Below, one piece after another: positions 45,924 to 54,404 of a stretch of 64,000 bases of DNA. Below the pieces are notes generated by a model. That model was not told the DNA's origin, ran no database searches, and saw nothing but the letters and a program-made list of their open reading frames with translations. Source of the DNA: Chloroflexota bacterium (GTDB taxonomy: Bacteria; Chloroflexota; Limnocylindria; Limnocylindrales; CSP1-4); the NCBI GenBank assembly GCA_021786265.1, contig JAJYNP010000184.1:1-64000 (forward strand), written 5' to 3'. Each line of letters opens with the position of its first letter. The first letter of the stretch is position 1. A program made the translations under genes and the position numbers.

Positions 45924-46045
45924 GCCGCCGGGTGCGTGGAGCGCAGATCGAATCGTGAGGGCAGCCATCCGGGTGCGGTCCGCCGTGGACGGGCCTCTGC
46001 TCAGGCCGGTGCGGAGCGGGGCCGCTGGCATGCGGACCGCGGATG

Positions 46046-46051
46046 TAGCAT
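46046..46051 (+). promoter_or_regulatory. -10-like box of a leaderless promoter (TraR/DksA gene)
   Basis: TAGCAT, six bases before the ATG at 46058; no ribosome-binding site. Confidence 0.5.
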
Positions 46052-46057
46052 CGCAGG

Positions 46058-46390
46058 ATGGCGGATGACACGGCGCTTGCTCGCGAGCGGCTGGAAGCCG
46101 AGCGGGCGCGGCTGCTCGAGGAGATCGCTGCGGTCGAGATCGAGCCGCCCGAACCCATGACCTACGGGTCCCAGGCGGCCGCGGCCTCGCAGGTCTTCGA
46201 CCAGAACCGCGCTCGGGCACTGCGCGAACGCGCGGAACGCGAGCTCGCCCAGGTCGATGCAGCGCTCGCGCGGCTCGATGCCGGGACCTACGGGCTCTGC
46301 CGCGCCTGCGGTCGGACCATCGACCCGGCACGCCTGGAGGCACTCCCCTGGGCGCTCTACGACCTGGAGTGCCAGCGCAAGGTCCGTTGA
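46058..46390 (+). CDS. TraR/DksA-family zinc-finger protein
   Basis: 110 residues. A coiled-coil N-terminus (LARERLEAERARLLEEIAAVE, RALRERAERELAQVDAALARL) leads to the zinc finger YGLCRACGRTIDPARLEALPWALYDLECQRKVR. The usual fourth Cys is Lys/Arg (CQRKV), so the site has three Cys. Members bind RNA polymerase secondary channel. The small size fits the TraR/YbiI-like branch. Confidence 0.85.
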   Translation: MADDTALARERLEAERARLLEEIAAVEIEPPEPMTYGSQAAAASQVFDQNRARALRERAERELAQVDAALARLDAGTYGLCRACGRTIDPARLEALPWALYDLECQRKVR

Positions 46391-46402
46391 GGGAGGCAGC
46401 GG

Positions 46403-46408
46403 TATCCT
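46403..46408 (+). promoter_or_regulatory. -10-like box of a leaderless promoter (LOG gene)
   Basis: TATCCT, seven bases before the ATG at 46416. Confidence 0.45.
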
Positions 46409-46415
46409 GCCGCGC

Positions 46416-47240
46416 ATGACCGAGCAACGCGGACGGCAATCACAGGTCCCTCCGCACGCCACCGCTGACCGCAAGCTGCTGCAGACCAAGCCGTACCAGG
46501 ACGTCACGTTCCTGGAGACCGACGCATGGCGGTCGCTGCGGATACTGGGCGAGTTCATCAGCGGGTTCGAGGCCCTGGCACGGCTCGGACCCGCGGTGAC
46601 CGTATTCGGGTCGGCCAGGACGCAGCCCACCGATCCCATGTACCAGGCCGCGATCGCACTCGCGCGAGGCCTGGCCGAGGCCGGCTTCACGGTGATCACC
46701 GGCGGCGGCCCGGGGATCATGGAGGCTGCCAACATGGGAGCGCAGCAGGGCGGCGGGCTCTCGGTCGGCTGCACCATCGAACTCCCGAACGAGCAGCGCG
46801 TGAACGACTACACGGACCTCTCGGTGAGCTTCCGGTACTTCTTCGTGCGCAAGATGATGTTCGTCAAGTACGCGCAGGGGTTCGTGATCTTTCCCGGCGG
46901 CTTCGGCACGCTGGACGAGCTGTTCGAATCGATCACCCTCGTGCAGACGGACAAGATCGAGCACTTCCCGGTCGTGTTGATCGGTCGCGCGTACTGGGCC
47001 GGGCTGCTGGAGTGGCTGCGGGGGCGGGTCGAGTCCGAGGGCAAGATCGAGGGCGCCGACGTCGACCTCCTGCGCGTCACCGACGACGTGGACGAGGCGG
47101 TCGCCTTGATGGTGGAGTCGCGGGCGCGCCGGGGGGCCGCTCGGGCCGGGAACGGCGCTGACGGGAGCCCGCCTCCGGGCGAGGAGGGCCAGGACAACTT
47201 ACCCGAGCCGCACCGCCGGCGACAGTCCCTCGCCGACTGA
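46416..47240 (+). CDS. LOG-family (TIGR00730) Rossmann-fold protein
   Basis: 274 residues. VTVFGSARTQPTDPMYQAA, ITGGGPGIMEAANMGAQ and the catalytic PGGFGTLDELFE motif identify the lysine-decarboxylase-like/cytokinin-activating family, which hydrolyses nucleoside 5'-monophosphates to free base. N-terminal ~45 and C-terminal ~40 residues are extensions. The preceding TraR gene ends 25 bases earlier, but a separate -10 box suggests its own start. Confidence 0.93.
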   Translation: MTEQRGRQSQVPPHATADRKLLQTKPYQDVTFLETDAWRSLRILGEFISGFEALARLGPAVTVFGSARTQPTDPMYQAAIALARGLAEAGFTVITGGGPGIMEAANMGAQQGGGLSVGCTIELPNEQRVNDYTDLSVSFRYFFVRKMMFVKYAQGFVIFPGGFGTLDELFESITLVQTDKIEHFPVVLIGRAYWAGLLEWLRGRVESEGKIEGADVDLLRVTDDVDEAVALMVESRARRGAARAGNGADGSPPPGEEGQDNLPEPHRRRQSLAD

Positions 47241-47251
47241 GGCGGCCCCCG

Positions 47252-48442
47252 TCAGGGTGCGCAGGATCCCGTGCTGACCGGCGCCGTGCGGCCGATGGCC
47301 CCGGCCACGTCCGAGCGCACCTCGCCGATCTCGAGCGCGTACCCGATTCCGGGGGTGGTCTGCGCCCTGGCGAACACGACGCCGGCCACGCGCCCGTCCG
47401 ACGCGACGAACGGCCCGCCACTGTCGCCCGCCTCGACGTCCGCGGCGAGCTCGATCACGACCCGCGTGACGGTGGCGCGCCCGTAGATGTCGAAGCCGGT
47501 GGCGGTGAACGTGTCGCGAACGGCCGCGGGGATCATCGCGAGCCCTCCTCCGCCGGGGTGACCCAGCGCCACACCGATCGTCCCGATCGCCGGGTCGCCT
47601 GAGGCGAGCGGGAGCGGGCGGAGCCCGAGGCCGGTCACTCGCAGGAGCGCCACGTCCATGGCCGGGTCGTAGAACACGACCGTGGCGTCCGCGGTTGCAC
47701 CGGTCTCGGCCACGACCGCGGTCGTGCCGCGCTCACCCGCAACCACGTGCGCGTTCGTGACGACGTAGCCGGGCGCGATGGCGAACCCGGTGCCGGTGAG
47801 ACGGAGCCCGCATGCCTCGCCGACCACCGCGACGGTCGACGGCGCAGCGCTCCTGCCGAGCGCCGCCACCTGGGCGTCGCCGGGGGTGGGGACGGGCGAC
47901 CCGATCGGGGTCTCGAGGAACTGGAAGACCTGCGGCAGGCCCGCGGGCACCAGGAACGCGCGCAGGCGGCCGAGCACGGGGGCCGGGGACGGCAGCGCCG
48001 TTCGGACGGCCGAGACGACGGTGGACTGGTCGATCTGCTGGGCCAGAGAGGCGGACGGCCCGGCGGCCAGGATGGGCGCCAGGAACCAGATGACCAGGAT
48101 CACCTGGGCGACCCCCACGGCCAGCCCGAACAGGCGATCGGCCGCGGCGAGCGGTCCTCGTCCCATCCGGCGCAGGATCGCGATGGCGATCGCGCCGCCC
48201 ACGGCCTGCCCGAGCGCCAGCGCGACGAGCAGGAAGGCCAGGACGAGCAGTGCCCGCAGGAATCGGTCGAGCGTCGGGAGGGCGGCCGCGATCTCAGGCA
48301 GCAGGGCGACCGCAACCACCGCGCCCACGCCCGCGCCGATCAGCCCCAGCGCCTGGGCGACGGCGCCCTGGCGGAAGCCGCTCAGGGCGCCGATCGCCAG
48401 GAGCAGGAGCAGCAGGACGTCGAGCGCCTCGAGCTTCGGCAC
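47252..48442 (-). CDS. MarP-like membrane serine protease (CvpA domain plus trypsin domain)
   Basis: 396 residues, almost exactly the size of mycobacterial MarP. Residues 1-130 are a CvpA-type four-helix membrane domain (VLLLLLLAIGALSGFRQGAVAQ). The protease domain has His in VVTNAHVV, Asp in MDVALLRV and Ser in EAGDSGGPFV. Cys211 and Cys394 match in position the redox-sensitive disulfide of MarP. MarP supports acid and oxidative resistance. GTG start with TAGGAT six bases upstream. Confidence 0.9.
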   Translation of the reverse strand: MPKLEALDVLLLLLLAIGALSGFRQGAVAQALGLIGAGVGAVVAVALLPEIAAALPTLDRFLRALLVLAFLLVALALGQAVGGAIAIAILRRMGRGPLAAADRLFGLAVGVAQVILVIWFLAPILAAGPSASLAQQIDQSTVVSAVRTALPSPAPVLGRLRAFLVPAGLPQVFQFLETPIGSPVPTPGDAQVAALGRSAAPSTVAVVGEACGLRLTGTGFAIAPGYVVTNAHVVAGERGTTAVVAETGATADATVVFYDPAMDVALLRVTGLGLRPLPLASGDPAIGTIGVALGHPGGGGLAMIPAAVRDTFTATGFDIYGRATVTRVVIELAADVEAGDSGGPFVASDGRVAGVVFARAQTTPGIGYALEIGEVRSDVAGAIGRTAPVSTGSCAP

Positions 48443-48448
48443 CTCGCT

Positions 48449-48454
48449 ATCCTA
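48449..48454 (-). promoter_or_regulatory. -10-like box of a leaderless promoter (MarP-like gene)
   Basis: TAGGAT on the minus strand, six bases before the GTG at 48442. Confidence 0.5.
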
Positions 48455-48530
48455 CCGGTCCCAGGCGGCCAGCCCGCTCGGAGCCGCTGGGGCCTGCCGG
48501 CTACTCCCCCGGCTCGGCCGGGGGTCGCTC

Positions 48531-48745
48531 GAGCGACCGCGCCAGGGATGATCTCGCCACGCGTTCAGCGCGATACGATGGACCCAGGCGCCGACGGGGT
48601 GACCCGCGGTACCGCCCCACGCGCTCGATGCCGCACGCAACGGCGTCCTGGGCGAGGTCGAGAGTCTCGCACGCGTTGCCCGGCCGACCCGGGCTGGCAC
48701 GCAAGGAATCCCGCCCCCTGTGCGTCTGTATACATGGCGGCGCAC
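48531..48745 (-). pseudogene. Frameshifted remnant of an ECF sigma factor (region 2)
   Basis: Read on the minus strand, VRRHVYRRTGG appears in one frame, ACETLDLAQDAVACGIERVGRYRG in a second, and VGAWVHRIALNAWRDHPWRGR back in the first. Joined, they give the order of ECF sigma region 2. Two frame changes and the lack of any region 4 before the MarP-like gene mark it as decayed. Assignment is by eye from short segments. Confidence 0.45.
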
Positions 48746-48879
48746 GCGGCCTGGCCCGGTCGAGGATCGGCGCGGCCTCGGGCGTGAGCTCGGAGGCCCC
48801 GGGCGCAGCCCCGACCAGCCCGTCGACGCCCGTGGCGATCGCGTCGACGATCGGATCCGCCACCGCGCTCGGCCCCAGC

Positions 48880-49133
48880 CCGGGCTCCGCCGTCGGCCAG
48901 CAGCTCGTCCTGGATCTCGGGATGACCTACCAGTGGACGGTCCGGGTCGATGGGTCCGGCGTGCTGGCGCCCGCATCGGTTCCGCTGCAGGCGGGCCAGC
49001 AGGGGGCCTGGATGGCGGAACGCGCCGGCACCGCGCAGATCCCAGGTGATCGGCAAACCCGTTCTGCCTGCAGGTGAAACCTCCGTGCGGGATGCCCTCG
49101 CGGGCGTTCACCGTGACGGTGGTGGTGCGGTAG
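48880..49133 (+). pseudogene. Frameshifted remnant of a secreted beta-domain protein
   Basis: VGQQLVLDLGMTYQWTVRVDGSGV and AGQQGAWMAERAGTAQI read in one frame to a stop at 49077; the expected last strands (FCLQVKPPCGMPSRAFTVTVV) continue in another frame to the TAG at 49131. This looks like one C-terminal immunoglobulin-like domain broken by a frameshift near 49050. No start or signal peptide is left. Confidence 0.4.
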
Positions 49134-49202
49134 CCAGCTCGGCGGCAGACGAGCGTGCGGCGTCCGGCGGCATGACCGCGGGTCGATGCCGGCGCGCCAT
49201 CG

Positions 49203-50252
49203 TCACGATCGGGCCGCCAGCCTCCGCCGCACCAGGGGCAGGCACCCGACCAGCCCGACGTCGTCGCCGAGGGCGGCGGGAACGATCGTGACGCGTCGTG
49301 CCGGCGCGCGGAAGGCGGTCTCCCGGACAGCCGCGCGGGCAGGCTCAAGCCAGCGGTCGCCCTGAGCCCGCGCGATGGACCCACCGACCACGACCAGGGT
49401 CGGGTCGAAGACGTCCACGATCGTAACCATGGCGGCTGCGAAGGCCCGCCGCGCGTGCTCCATGATCCCGGCCGCCGCGGGATCGCCGGCGTCCTCGGCC
49501 GCCGCGACGTCCGCCGCCGTCACGCGGTCCGGCCCGGCGCGGTCCGCGACGCCCTGCAGCATCGGCGAGGCGCCGACCCGGATCGCATCGCGCGCCGCCC
49601 GCGCGATGCCCGCGCCCGACGCGATCGCCTCCAGGTGGCCGCGCGCGCCACAGCCGCACGGGGGACCGTCGAGCTCCACCAGCAGGTGGCCGAGCTCGCC
49701 CGCCGTGCCGTCGGGGCCATGGAGCAGCGCGCCGGCCGCGAGGACGGCCCCGCCGATCCCCGTGGAGACCGTGAGGTAGACGACGTCCGCGACGTCGCGC
49801 GCCGCCCCGAAGGACAGCTCGCCGAGGAGCGCGACGTTCGTGTCGCGGTCGAGGAACGCCGGCAGACCGAGCCGGCGGTCGAGCTCGGCGGCGATGGGGA
49901 CGTCGCGGAACGTGGGGTGGGCGTTCGGGGGGTCGAGTATCACGCCGGCGTGCAGATCGACCGGCCCGATCGCCGAGATCCCGATACCGAGCGGCTGGCC
50001 GGCCGTGGACGCCTCCCCCGCCGGGGTTCGGGCGGATCGCACGTCCGCCAGCAGCGCCTCGGCGTCGTCGAGCACCGCCGCCGGCCCGCGCTCCGTCGCG
50101 GACGGCGCCTCGGCACGGACGAGGATCGTCCCGTCCGGGCCGATGAGGGCGGCCCGGAGCCGCGTCGCGCCCAGATCGAGCCCGAGCACGGGCCTGTCAC
50201 GATCGTCATCGAGAACGGGACGTTCGAAAGCGGCGCCGGCGAGCTCGCCCAT
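49203..50252 (-). CDS. ROK-family sugar kinase
   Basis: 349 residues. ATP motif LGLDLGATRLRAALIG, sugar site GELGHLLVELDG with the catalytic Asp in LDRDTNVALLGE, and the second phosphate motif DPTLVVVGGSIA. The zinc loop, usually CxCGxxGCxE, reads CGCGARGHLE, so His replaces one Cys. It phosphorylates glucose or another hexose. No DNA-binding domain is fused. TACAAT lies eight bases before the ATG at 50252. Confidence 0.9.
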   Translation of the reverse strand: MGELAGAAFERPVLDDDRDRPVLGLDLGATRLRAALIGPDGTILVRAEAPSATERGPAAVLDDAEALLADVRSARTPAGEASTAGQPLGIGISAIGPVDLHAGVILDPPNAHPTFRDVPIAAELDRRLGLPAFLDRDTNVALLGELSFGAARDVADVVYLTVSTGIGGAVLAAGALLHGPDGTAGELGHLLVELDGPPCGCGARGHLEAIASGAGIARAARDAIRVGASPMLQGVADRAGPDRVTAADVAAAEDAGDPAAAGIMEHARRAFAAAMVTIVDVFDPTLVVVGGSIARAQGDRWLEPARAAVRETAFRAPARRVTIVPAALGDDVGLVGCLPLVRRRLAARS

Positions 50253-50260
50253 CGGGGCCG

Positions 50261-50266
50261 ATTGTA
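50261..50266 (-). promoter_or_regulatory. -10-like box of a leaderless promoter (ROK gene)
   Basis: TACAAT on the minus strand, eight bases before the ATG at 50252 with no ribosome-binding site. Confidence 0.5.
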
Positions 50267-50413
50267 AGCGGCACGCGACCGGCGCCCGCCGGCCAACGAG
50301 CACACGACGGCCCCGAGCGTTCTGCCGCCGAGGCCCTCAGCCTGCGCGCACCCGATCGTGCGATCGGGTGACCAGATGCGCCACTGATGGGACGCGCCCG
50401 GACACCAGGTTCG

Positions 50414-50836
50414 CTACGCGGGCGTCCCTCGTCCGATCTGCCACTCCTGGTACGAGCCCCACACCATGAGCGCGGCGCCCACGAAGAACACAACGAGGGC
50501 CAGGAAGTACGTGATCGACAGGCTCGCGAGGATCCCCAGCCACTGGAAGGTCTGCAGCAGCTCGAGCAACGCCACGAGCCCCACGACCGCGCTGACCCCG
50601 AACAGAATGGTCGCGTAGGGCGCCGGCCACGTGATGTTGGTGTTCGGCGCGTACCGAAGGTAGACGATCGCCAGGACGGCCATCGCGCCGAGCAGCCCCA
50701 GGCCGCTGGAGCCGATCGCGCCGAAGTACCCGCCGCTGAGGACGAGGCCGATCAGCCACGACACGACGATCAGGACCGCGCCGACCACCGCCAGCCGTTC
50801 TCGTGGACTGACCTTTGCCCAGATCTCGGTCACCAC
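50414..50836 (-). CDS. Four-helix membrane protein of unknown function
   Basis: 140 residues with four hydrophobic helices (AVVGAVLIVVSWLIGLVL, LGLLGAMAVLAIVYL, TILFGVSAVVGLVALLELL, FLALVVFFVGAALMVWG). GTG 50836 is chosen for AGGAGG eight bases upstream. It directly follows the lipoprotein gene (44 bases), so the two may act together at the membrane. No family named. Confidence 0.75.
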   Translation of the reverse strand: MVTEIWAKVSPRERLAVVGAVLIVVSWLIGLVLSGGYFGAIGSSGLGLLGAMAVLAIVYLRYAPNTNITWPAPYATILFGVSAVVGLVALLELLQTFQWLGILASLSITYFLALVVFFVGAALMVWGSYQEWQIGRGTPA

Positions 50837-50880
50837 CTGGGACACCTCCTGTTCCTGGTCGAATTCCTGGTCGAACGGCC

Positions 50881-51684
50881 TCAGCTCGGCGCGCTGACGC
50901 TGAGCGACGGATCGTTGATGTCGGTGATCTCCCACTTCGCGCTCGCTGGGAGGTTCGCGCTCGGCGTGGCGCCTGCCGAGACGACCCCGCTCCACTCCAT
51001 CGCGACGAGGTAGTTGCCGTCGGTCGCGATCCAGAGATCGACGGTGCCCCCGGGTGGGATGGTGGGCTCGCCGGCCGGGACCGGGGTCGAGTGATCGCCG
51101 TGCAGGTGGAGGGCCTGCACGCCGTTCTTGGTCTCCACCCCCATGGTCTTGAGCGCCGACAGGACGCCGTTCTTGTTGATTTCCTGGAGGCTCACACTCG
51201 GGTCGAACCCGGCCGTCATGGTCTGGATCGCACTGGCCGGGAGGGGCGCCTTCACGAACGTGCCGGTCCCCTCGTCCATCCACAGGGTCGTACCGACGAT
51301 GACCATCCGGGTCGTGTGGCCTCCGGCCGCTTCGGTCACGCTCTCGGCGAACGACGGCTTGTGAACGACCACGACCGTGACCGTCATGTCCCGAGAACCG
51401 CCCGAGGTGGTCAGCGACAGCTTGTAGGAACTGAGGTTCGCAAGCCCGCCTGCCGAGTTCGCGACATCGCCGACGCTGGGTTGCGGAGCCGAACTCGGAG
51501 CGGCGCTCGCGGCCGGCGCGGACGGCGCGGCCGATGCCTGGGATGGCGCTCCGGCAGAGGCCGGGGTCCCTCCACCGGTGGCGACGGCGGCCGGTGCTTT
51601 GGTCGCCGACGAACCGCCGCATGCCGCCAGCAGCGCCGTCACGCCGAGGGTGAGCACCATGGAGAGGACGCGTCTCGGAACCAC
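50881..51684 (-). CDS. LppX/LprG-like lipoprotein
   Basis: 267 residues. The signal peptide ends in a lipobox (TALLAACGG), giving a membrane lipoprotein; a Ser/Ala/Pro linker follows, then a beta-rich domain (LSSYKLSLTTSGGSRDMTVTVVVVHKPSFAE, MVIVGTTLWMDEGTGTFVK, TVDLWIATDGNYLVAMEWSG) like the lipid-carrying LppX_LprAFG fold. GTG 51684 has a GGGGG element upstream. Confidence 0.8.
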   Translation of the reverse strand: MVPRRVLSMVLTLGVTALLAACGGSSATKAPAAVATGGGTPASAGAPSQASAAPSAPAASAAPSSAPQPSVGDVANSAGGLANLSSYKLSLTTSGGSRDMTVTVVVVHKPSFAESVTEAAGGHTTRMVIVGTTLWMDEGTGTFVKAPLPASAIQTMTAGFDPSVSLQEINKNGVLSALKTMGVETKNGVQALHLHGDHSTPVPAGEPTIPPGGTVDLWIATDGNYLVAMEWSGVVSAGATPSANLPASAKWEITDINDPSLSVSAPS

Positions 51685-51891
51685 TGGTCCCCCTTCCCTA
51701 CCCAACCTGATGCGCCAGATCGCGACATGCTGCGCACCGGCTGCTGCCCTGTCAATGGGTACCTCTGGAAACTCTGCGGCTGGTCCGAGCCGGGAGGCGC
51801 CAGTCTCACGAACAAGAGGGTCACGCTCTGCGTCATCGCGCCCAGGGGCTTCGCCATCGGTGAGATGCCGACCAGCGGCGGCGGCCGAGCG

Positions 51892-52581
51892 CTATCCGCC
51901 GTGAGTGGCCACGCCGGCAACCTCGTCCCAGGCCGGCCGCCACTGTTCACCACGGATCCGCTCGATCTCGTCCTTCGCCAGTTCGGGGACCGGGCCGAAG
52001 GCCAGTGCCCGGAGGTACGCGTCGGCCGCCCCCTCGACGACCGAAGCCGCGTTGTAGGCGTGCTCCAGGGTCGGTCCGATCGCGAGCACACCGTGGTTGC
52101 GCAGCAGGCAGGCGCTTCGGTCGCGCAGCGCGTCGGCGGTGAAGTCCGGGATCTCGCTCGTGCCCCCCCTCGCGTACGGGGCCGTCACGATCCCGCCGCC
52201 GCATGCCGCCACGAATCCATGCAGCACCGGAGGCAGGGCGAGCCCCATCGCGGCCATGGCCATGGCCGCCGGGCTGTGCGTATGAACGATGGCCCGCACG
52301 TCGGGGCGACGGGCGTAGGCGCGCGTGTGGAGCGGAAACTCCGAGGTCGGCGTCCGAGCGCCGGCAACGACTCTTCCGTCCACCGTGGCGATCACCACGT
52401 CCGCCGGCTCCATCGTGTCGTACGGAAGGCTGCCCGGGGTCATCGCGACGAGCCCGGGATCGTCGGGGATCCGAACACTGATGTTGCCGGCCGTGAAGTA
52501 CGTGAGTCCCTCGGCCAGCATCCGGCGGCAGTACAGCACCACGCGCTCCCGGGCGCGCTCCCAGCTGTCATGGTTGGTCAT
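51892..52581 (-). CDS. Class II aldolase, FucA/AraD family
   Basis: 229 residues. TYFTAGNISVRIPDDPG, the catalytic Glu region SEFPLHTRAYARR, zinc histidines in IVHTHSPAAMAMA and LLRNHGVLAIGPTLEHAY are complete. Such enzymes cleave ketose-1-phosphates (fuculose, 5-deoxyribulose, methylthioribulose) to DHAP plus an aldehyde. AAGGAGA lies before the ATG. It is the last gene of the sugar cluster and the obvious acceptor of the product made by the MtnK and MtnA-like enzymes. Confidence 0.92.
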   Translation of the reverse strand: MTNHDSWERARERVVLYCRRMLAEGLTYFTAGNISVRIPDDPGLVAMTPGSLPYDTMEPADVVIATVDGRVVAGARTPTSEFPLHTRAYARRPDVRAIVHTHSPAAMAMAAMGLALPPVLHGFVAACGGGIVTAPYARGGTSEIPDFTADALRDRSACLLRNHGVLAIGPTLEHAYNAASVVEGAADAYLRALAFGPVPELAKDEIERIRGEQWRPAWDEVAGVATHGG

Positions 52582-52690
52582 CGAGTCTCCTTCACTGTGG
52601 CTGGCGCCGTCCTCTCCCGACCGTCCCCGGTCAGCTCGGGGTACCGGCGCACGACCGCAGCCGGCCGCCGTCCCGCGGCGCAGCCCGCCC

Positions 52691-53437
52691 CTACCGCGTC
52701 CGCAGGATCACGAACTCGAAACGTCCCTCGACGAAGTAGGTGCGGCTGTACATGAGCGGTTGCGAGCCGGCGGCGTAGTGCACCTGGTCGAGCAACAGGT
52801 AGAGGCCGTTCGGCGGCTTTCGGGGGCCCCATCCGACCTCGTCGCTCTGCACCGCATGCAGCGTCGCAAACGCCCGGACGGGCTCCACGCCCACCCGCTC
52901 GAAGGCCGCGAAGGTGCTGCCGCGACCGATTTCGTTCTCGATGGTCGGCGGCAGACCGTCCAGCCGGATCGTGTCATACGAGTACGCGACCACCTCGCCG
53001 TCGGCAAGGACCGCGCGCTCGGAGGCCAGGACTGGCGCTCCGACCGGCACATCGAGCCGCCTGGCCTCGTGCGCCGTGGCCGGCCGTCGTTCGAGGCACC
53101 GCCACTCCATCCCCGGGTCGTGCCCCAGTTCGCGGATGGTCTCCGTCATGGAGCGCAGCTCCTGCAGGCCGGCCCGGATCTTCTCGCCGAAGTCGGCGAC
53201 GTAGGTGCCCGATCCATGGCGAATGTCGAGCAGGCCCTGCGACTCGAGCGCTTTGAGGGCCGTCCGAACCGTCACGCGCGAGACGCGGTACGTACGGGTC
53301 AGCTCGAGCTCGCTGGGAATCCGTGACCCGCCTGGCCAGTCACCGTTCAAGACGCGCCGGCGCAACTCGTCTGCGAGGCGCCGCGACAAGGGGGTCCGCT
53401 CCCCGAGCGGCGCCGGCGCGCCAGATGACAGAGCCAC
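52691..53437 (-). CDS. GntR-family regulator with UTRA domain
   Basis: 248 residues. N-terminal winged helix (LSRRLADELRRRVLNGDW, RIPSELELTRTYRVSRVTVRTALKALESQGL) and a UTRA effector domain (LASERAVLADGEVVAYSYD, MYSRTYFVEGRFEF). It probably represses the cluster until a phosphorylated sugar binds. The GTG at 53437, five bases after AGGGAGG, is preferred to an ATG nine codons upstream. Confidence 0.92.
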   Translation of the reverse strand: MALSSGAPAPLGERTPLSRRLADELRRRVLNGDWPGGSRIPSELELTRTYRVSRVTVRTALKALESQGLLDIRHGSGTYVADFGEKIRAGLQELRSMTETIRELGHDPGMEWRCLERRPATAHEARRLDVPVGAPVLASERAVLADGEVVAYSYDTIRLDGLPPTIENEIGRGSTFAAFERVGVEPVRAFATLHAVQSDEVGWGPRKPPNGLYLLLDQVHYAAGSQPLMYSRTYFVEGRFEFVILRTR

Positions 53438-53624
53438 CACAGCCTCCCTCTCTAACCGAGGCATCGTCCTTCGCGCTGGCCTGTCAGCTCGCGTCCGGAT
53501 GATTCGGGGCGGCCAGCGCGCCTGCGAGGCCATCCCGAGGACTGACGCGGGAGTGGCCAGCGCGCTCAACGCATCGGACACCCCAGCGCCACCCCCTGAG
53601 CCACTCGCGGATCGTCGTCGTACG

Positions 53625-54392
53625 TCACCTCGGTCCTTCCGGGGCCTGCCCTCGCGGGGCGTGGTGCTGCCCCGTCTCTGTATTTCGGATGGCATCCAGC
53701 ATGAGGCGCGCGTTGGTTTCCGGTGCCGTGCCGTCGAAGACGGCACTCCCTGTCACCACGATGTCGACTCCCGACGAGGCGACCCGCGTGAGGTTGGCCC
53801 GCGTAATGCCGCCGTCCACGCCGAGCAGGATGGATCGGCCGGCCACGCGGATCATCTCCCGGACCCGAGCGATCCGGGCCTCCGTGGACGCAATGAAGGA
53901 CTGCCCGCCCCACCCCGGGTTGACCGCCAGTAGCAGGACGTACTCGCAGTCGGCGAGCAGCGGCTCCAGGACTTCGACCGGCGTACCTGGGTCGAGCGCG
54001 ACGCCACGCAGGACGCCCCGCCGTGGGTCGTTCACATTGACCGCGTCCGCGAGGGTCTGCAGGACCCGGTGCGGGTGGCGGGACGCGTCGGGGTGAACGG
54101 TGATGATGTCGGCCCCTGCCCCGACGAACCAGGCCACCTTGTCCAGGGGTTCGTCGATCATCAGGTGGACGTCCTTCAGCAGCGGCGTGCGTTGCGCCTT
54201 CACGAAGGGGACACCCACCGTGAGTTGCGGGCAGAACACCCCGTCCATGACGTCCGTGTGCACCAGGGTCGCACCGACTCGCTCGAGCAGGGCGAGTTCG
54301 GCGCCCAGATTCAGCAGATCGGCGGTCAGGATCCCGATCGAGAGATGCGGCCCGCTCGCCTTGAGCTCGGCGACGGTGTCCTGCGCGGTCAC
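53625..54392 (-). CDS. LsrE-like member of the ribulose-phosphate 3-epimerase family
   Basis: 255 residues. The TIM-barrel epimerase pattern (HTDVMDGVFCPQLTVG, KDVHLMIDEP, LLLAVNPGWGGQSFI, LGVDGGITRANL, VVTGSAVF) is there, but the metal-site loop is FCPQ, as in LsrE, where housekeeping Rpe has FVPN. The N-terminal ~15-residue addition also fits LsrE. Its substrate is probably not ribulose-5-phosphate. It starts 12 bases before the LsrF gene ends are cleared, i.e. close-packed in one operon. Confidence 0.85.
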   Translation of the reverse strand: MTAQDTVAELKASGPHLSIGILTADLLNLGAELALLERVGATLVHTDVMDGVFCPQLTVGVPFVKAQRTPLLKDVHLMIDEPLDKVAWFVGAGADIITVHPDASRHPHRVLQTLADAVNVNDPRRGVLRGVALDPGTPVEVLEPLLADCEYVLLLAVNPGWGGQSFIASTEARIARVREMIRVAGRSILLGVDGGITRANLTRVASSGVDIVVTGSAVFDGTAPETNARLMLDAIRNTETGQHHAPRGQAPEGPR

Positions 54393-54404
54393 AGCCGGCT
54401 CCCC

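Noticed and set aside
53625..54392. Housekeeping ribulose-phosphate 3-epimerase
   Set aside because: FCPQ in the metal loop and position beside lsrF indicate the LsrE branch; Rpe has FVPN there.
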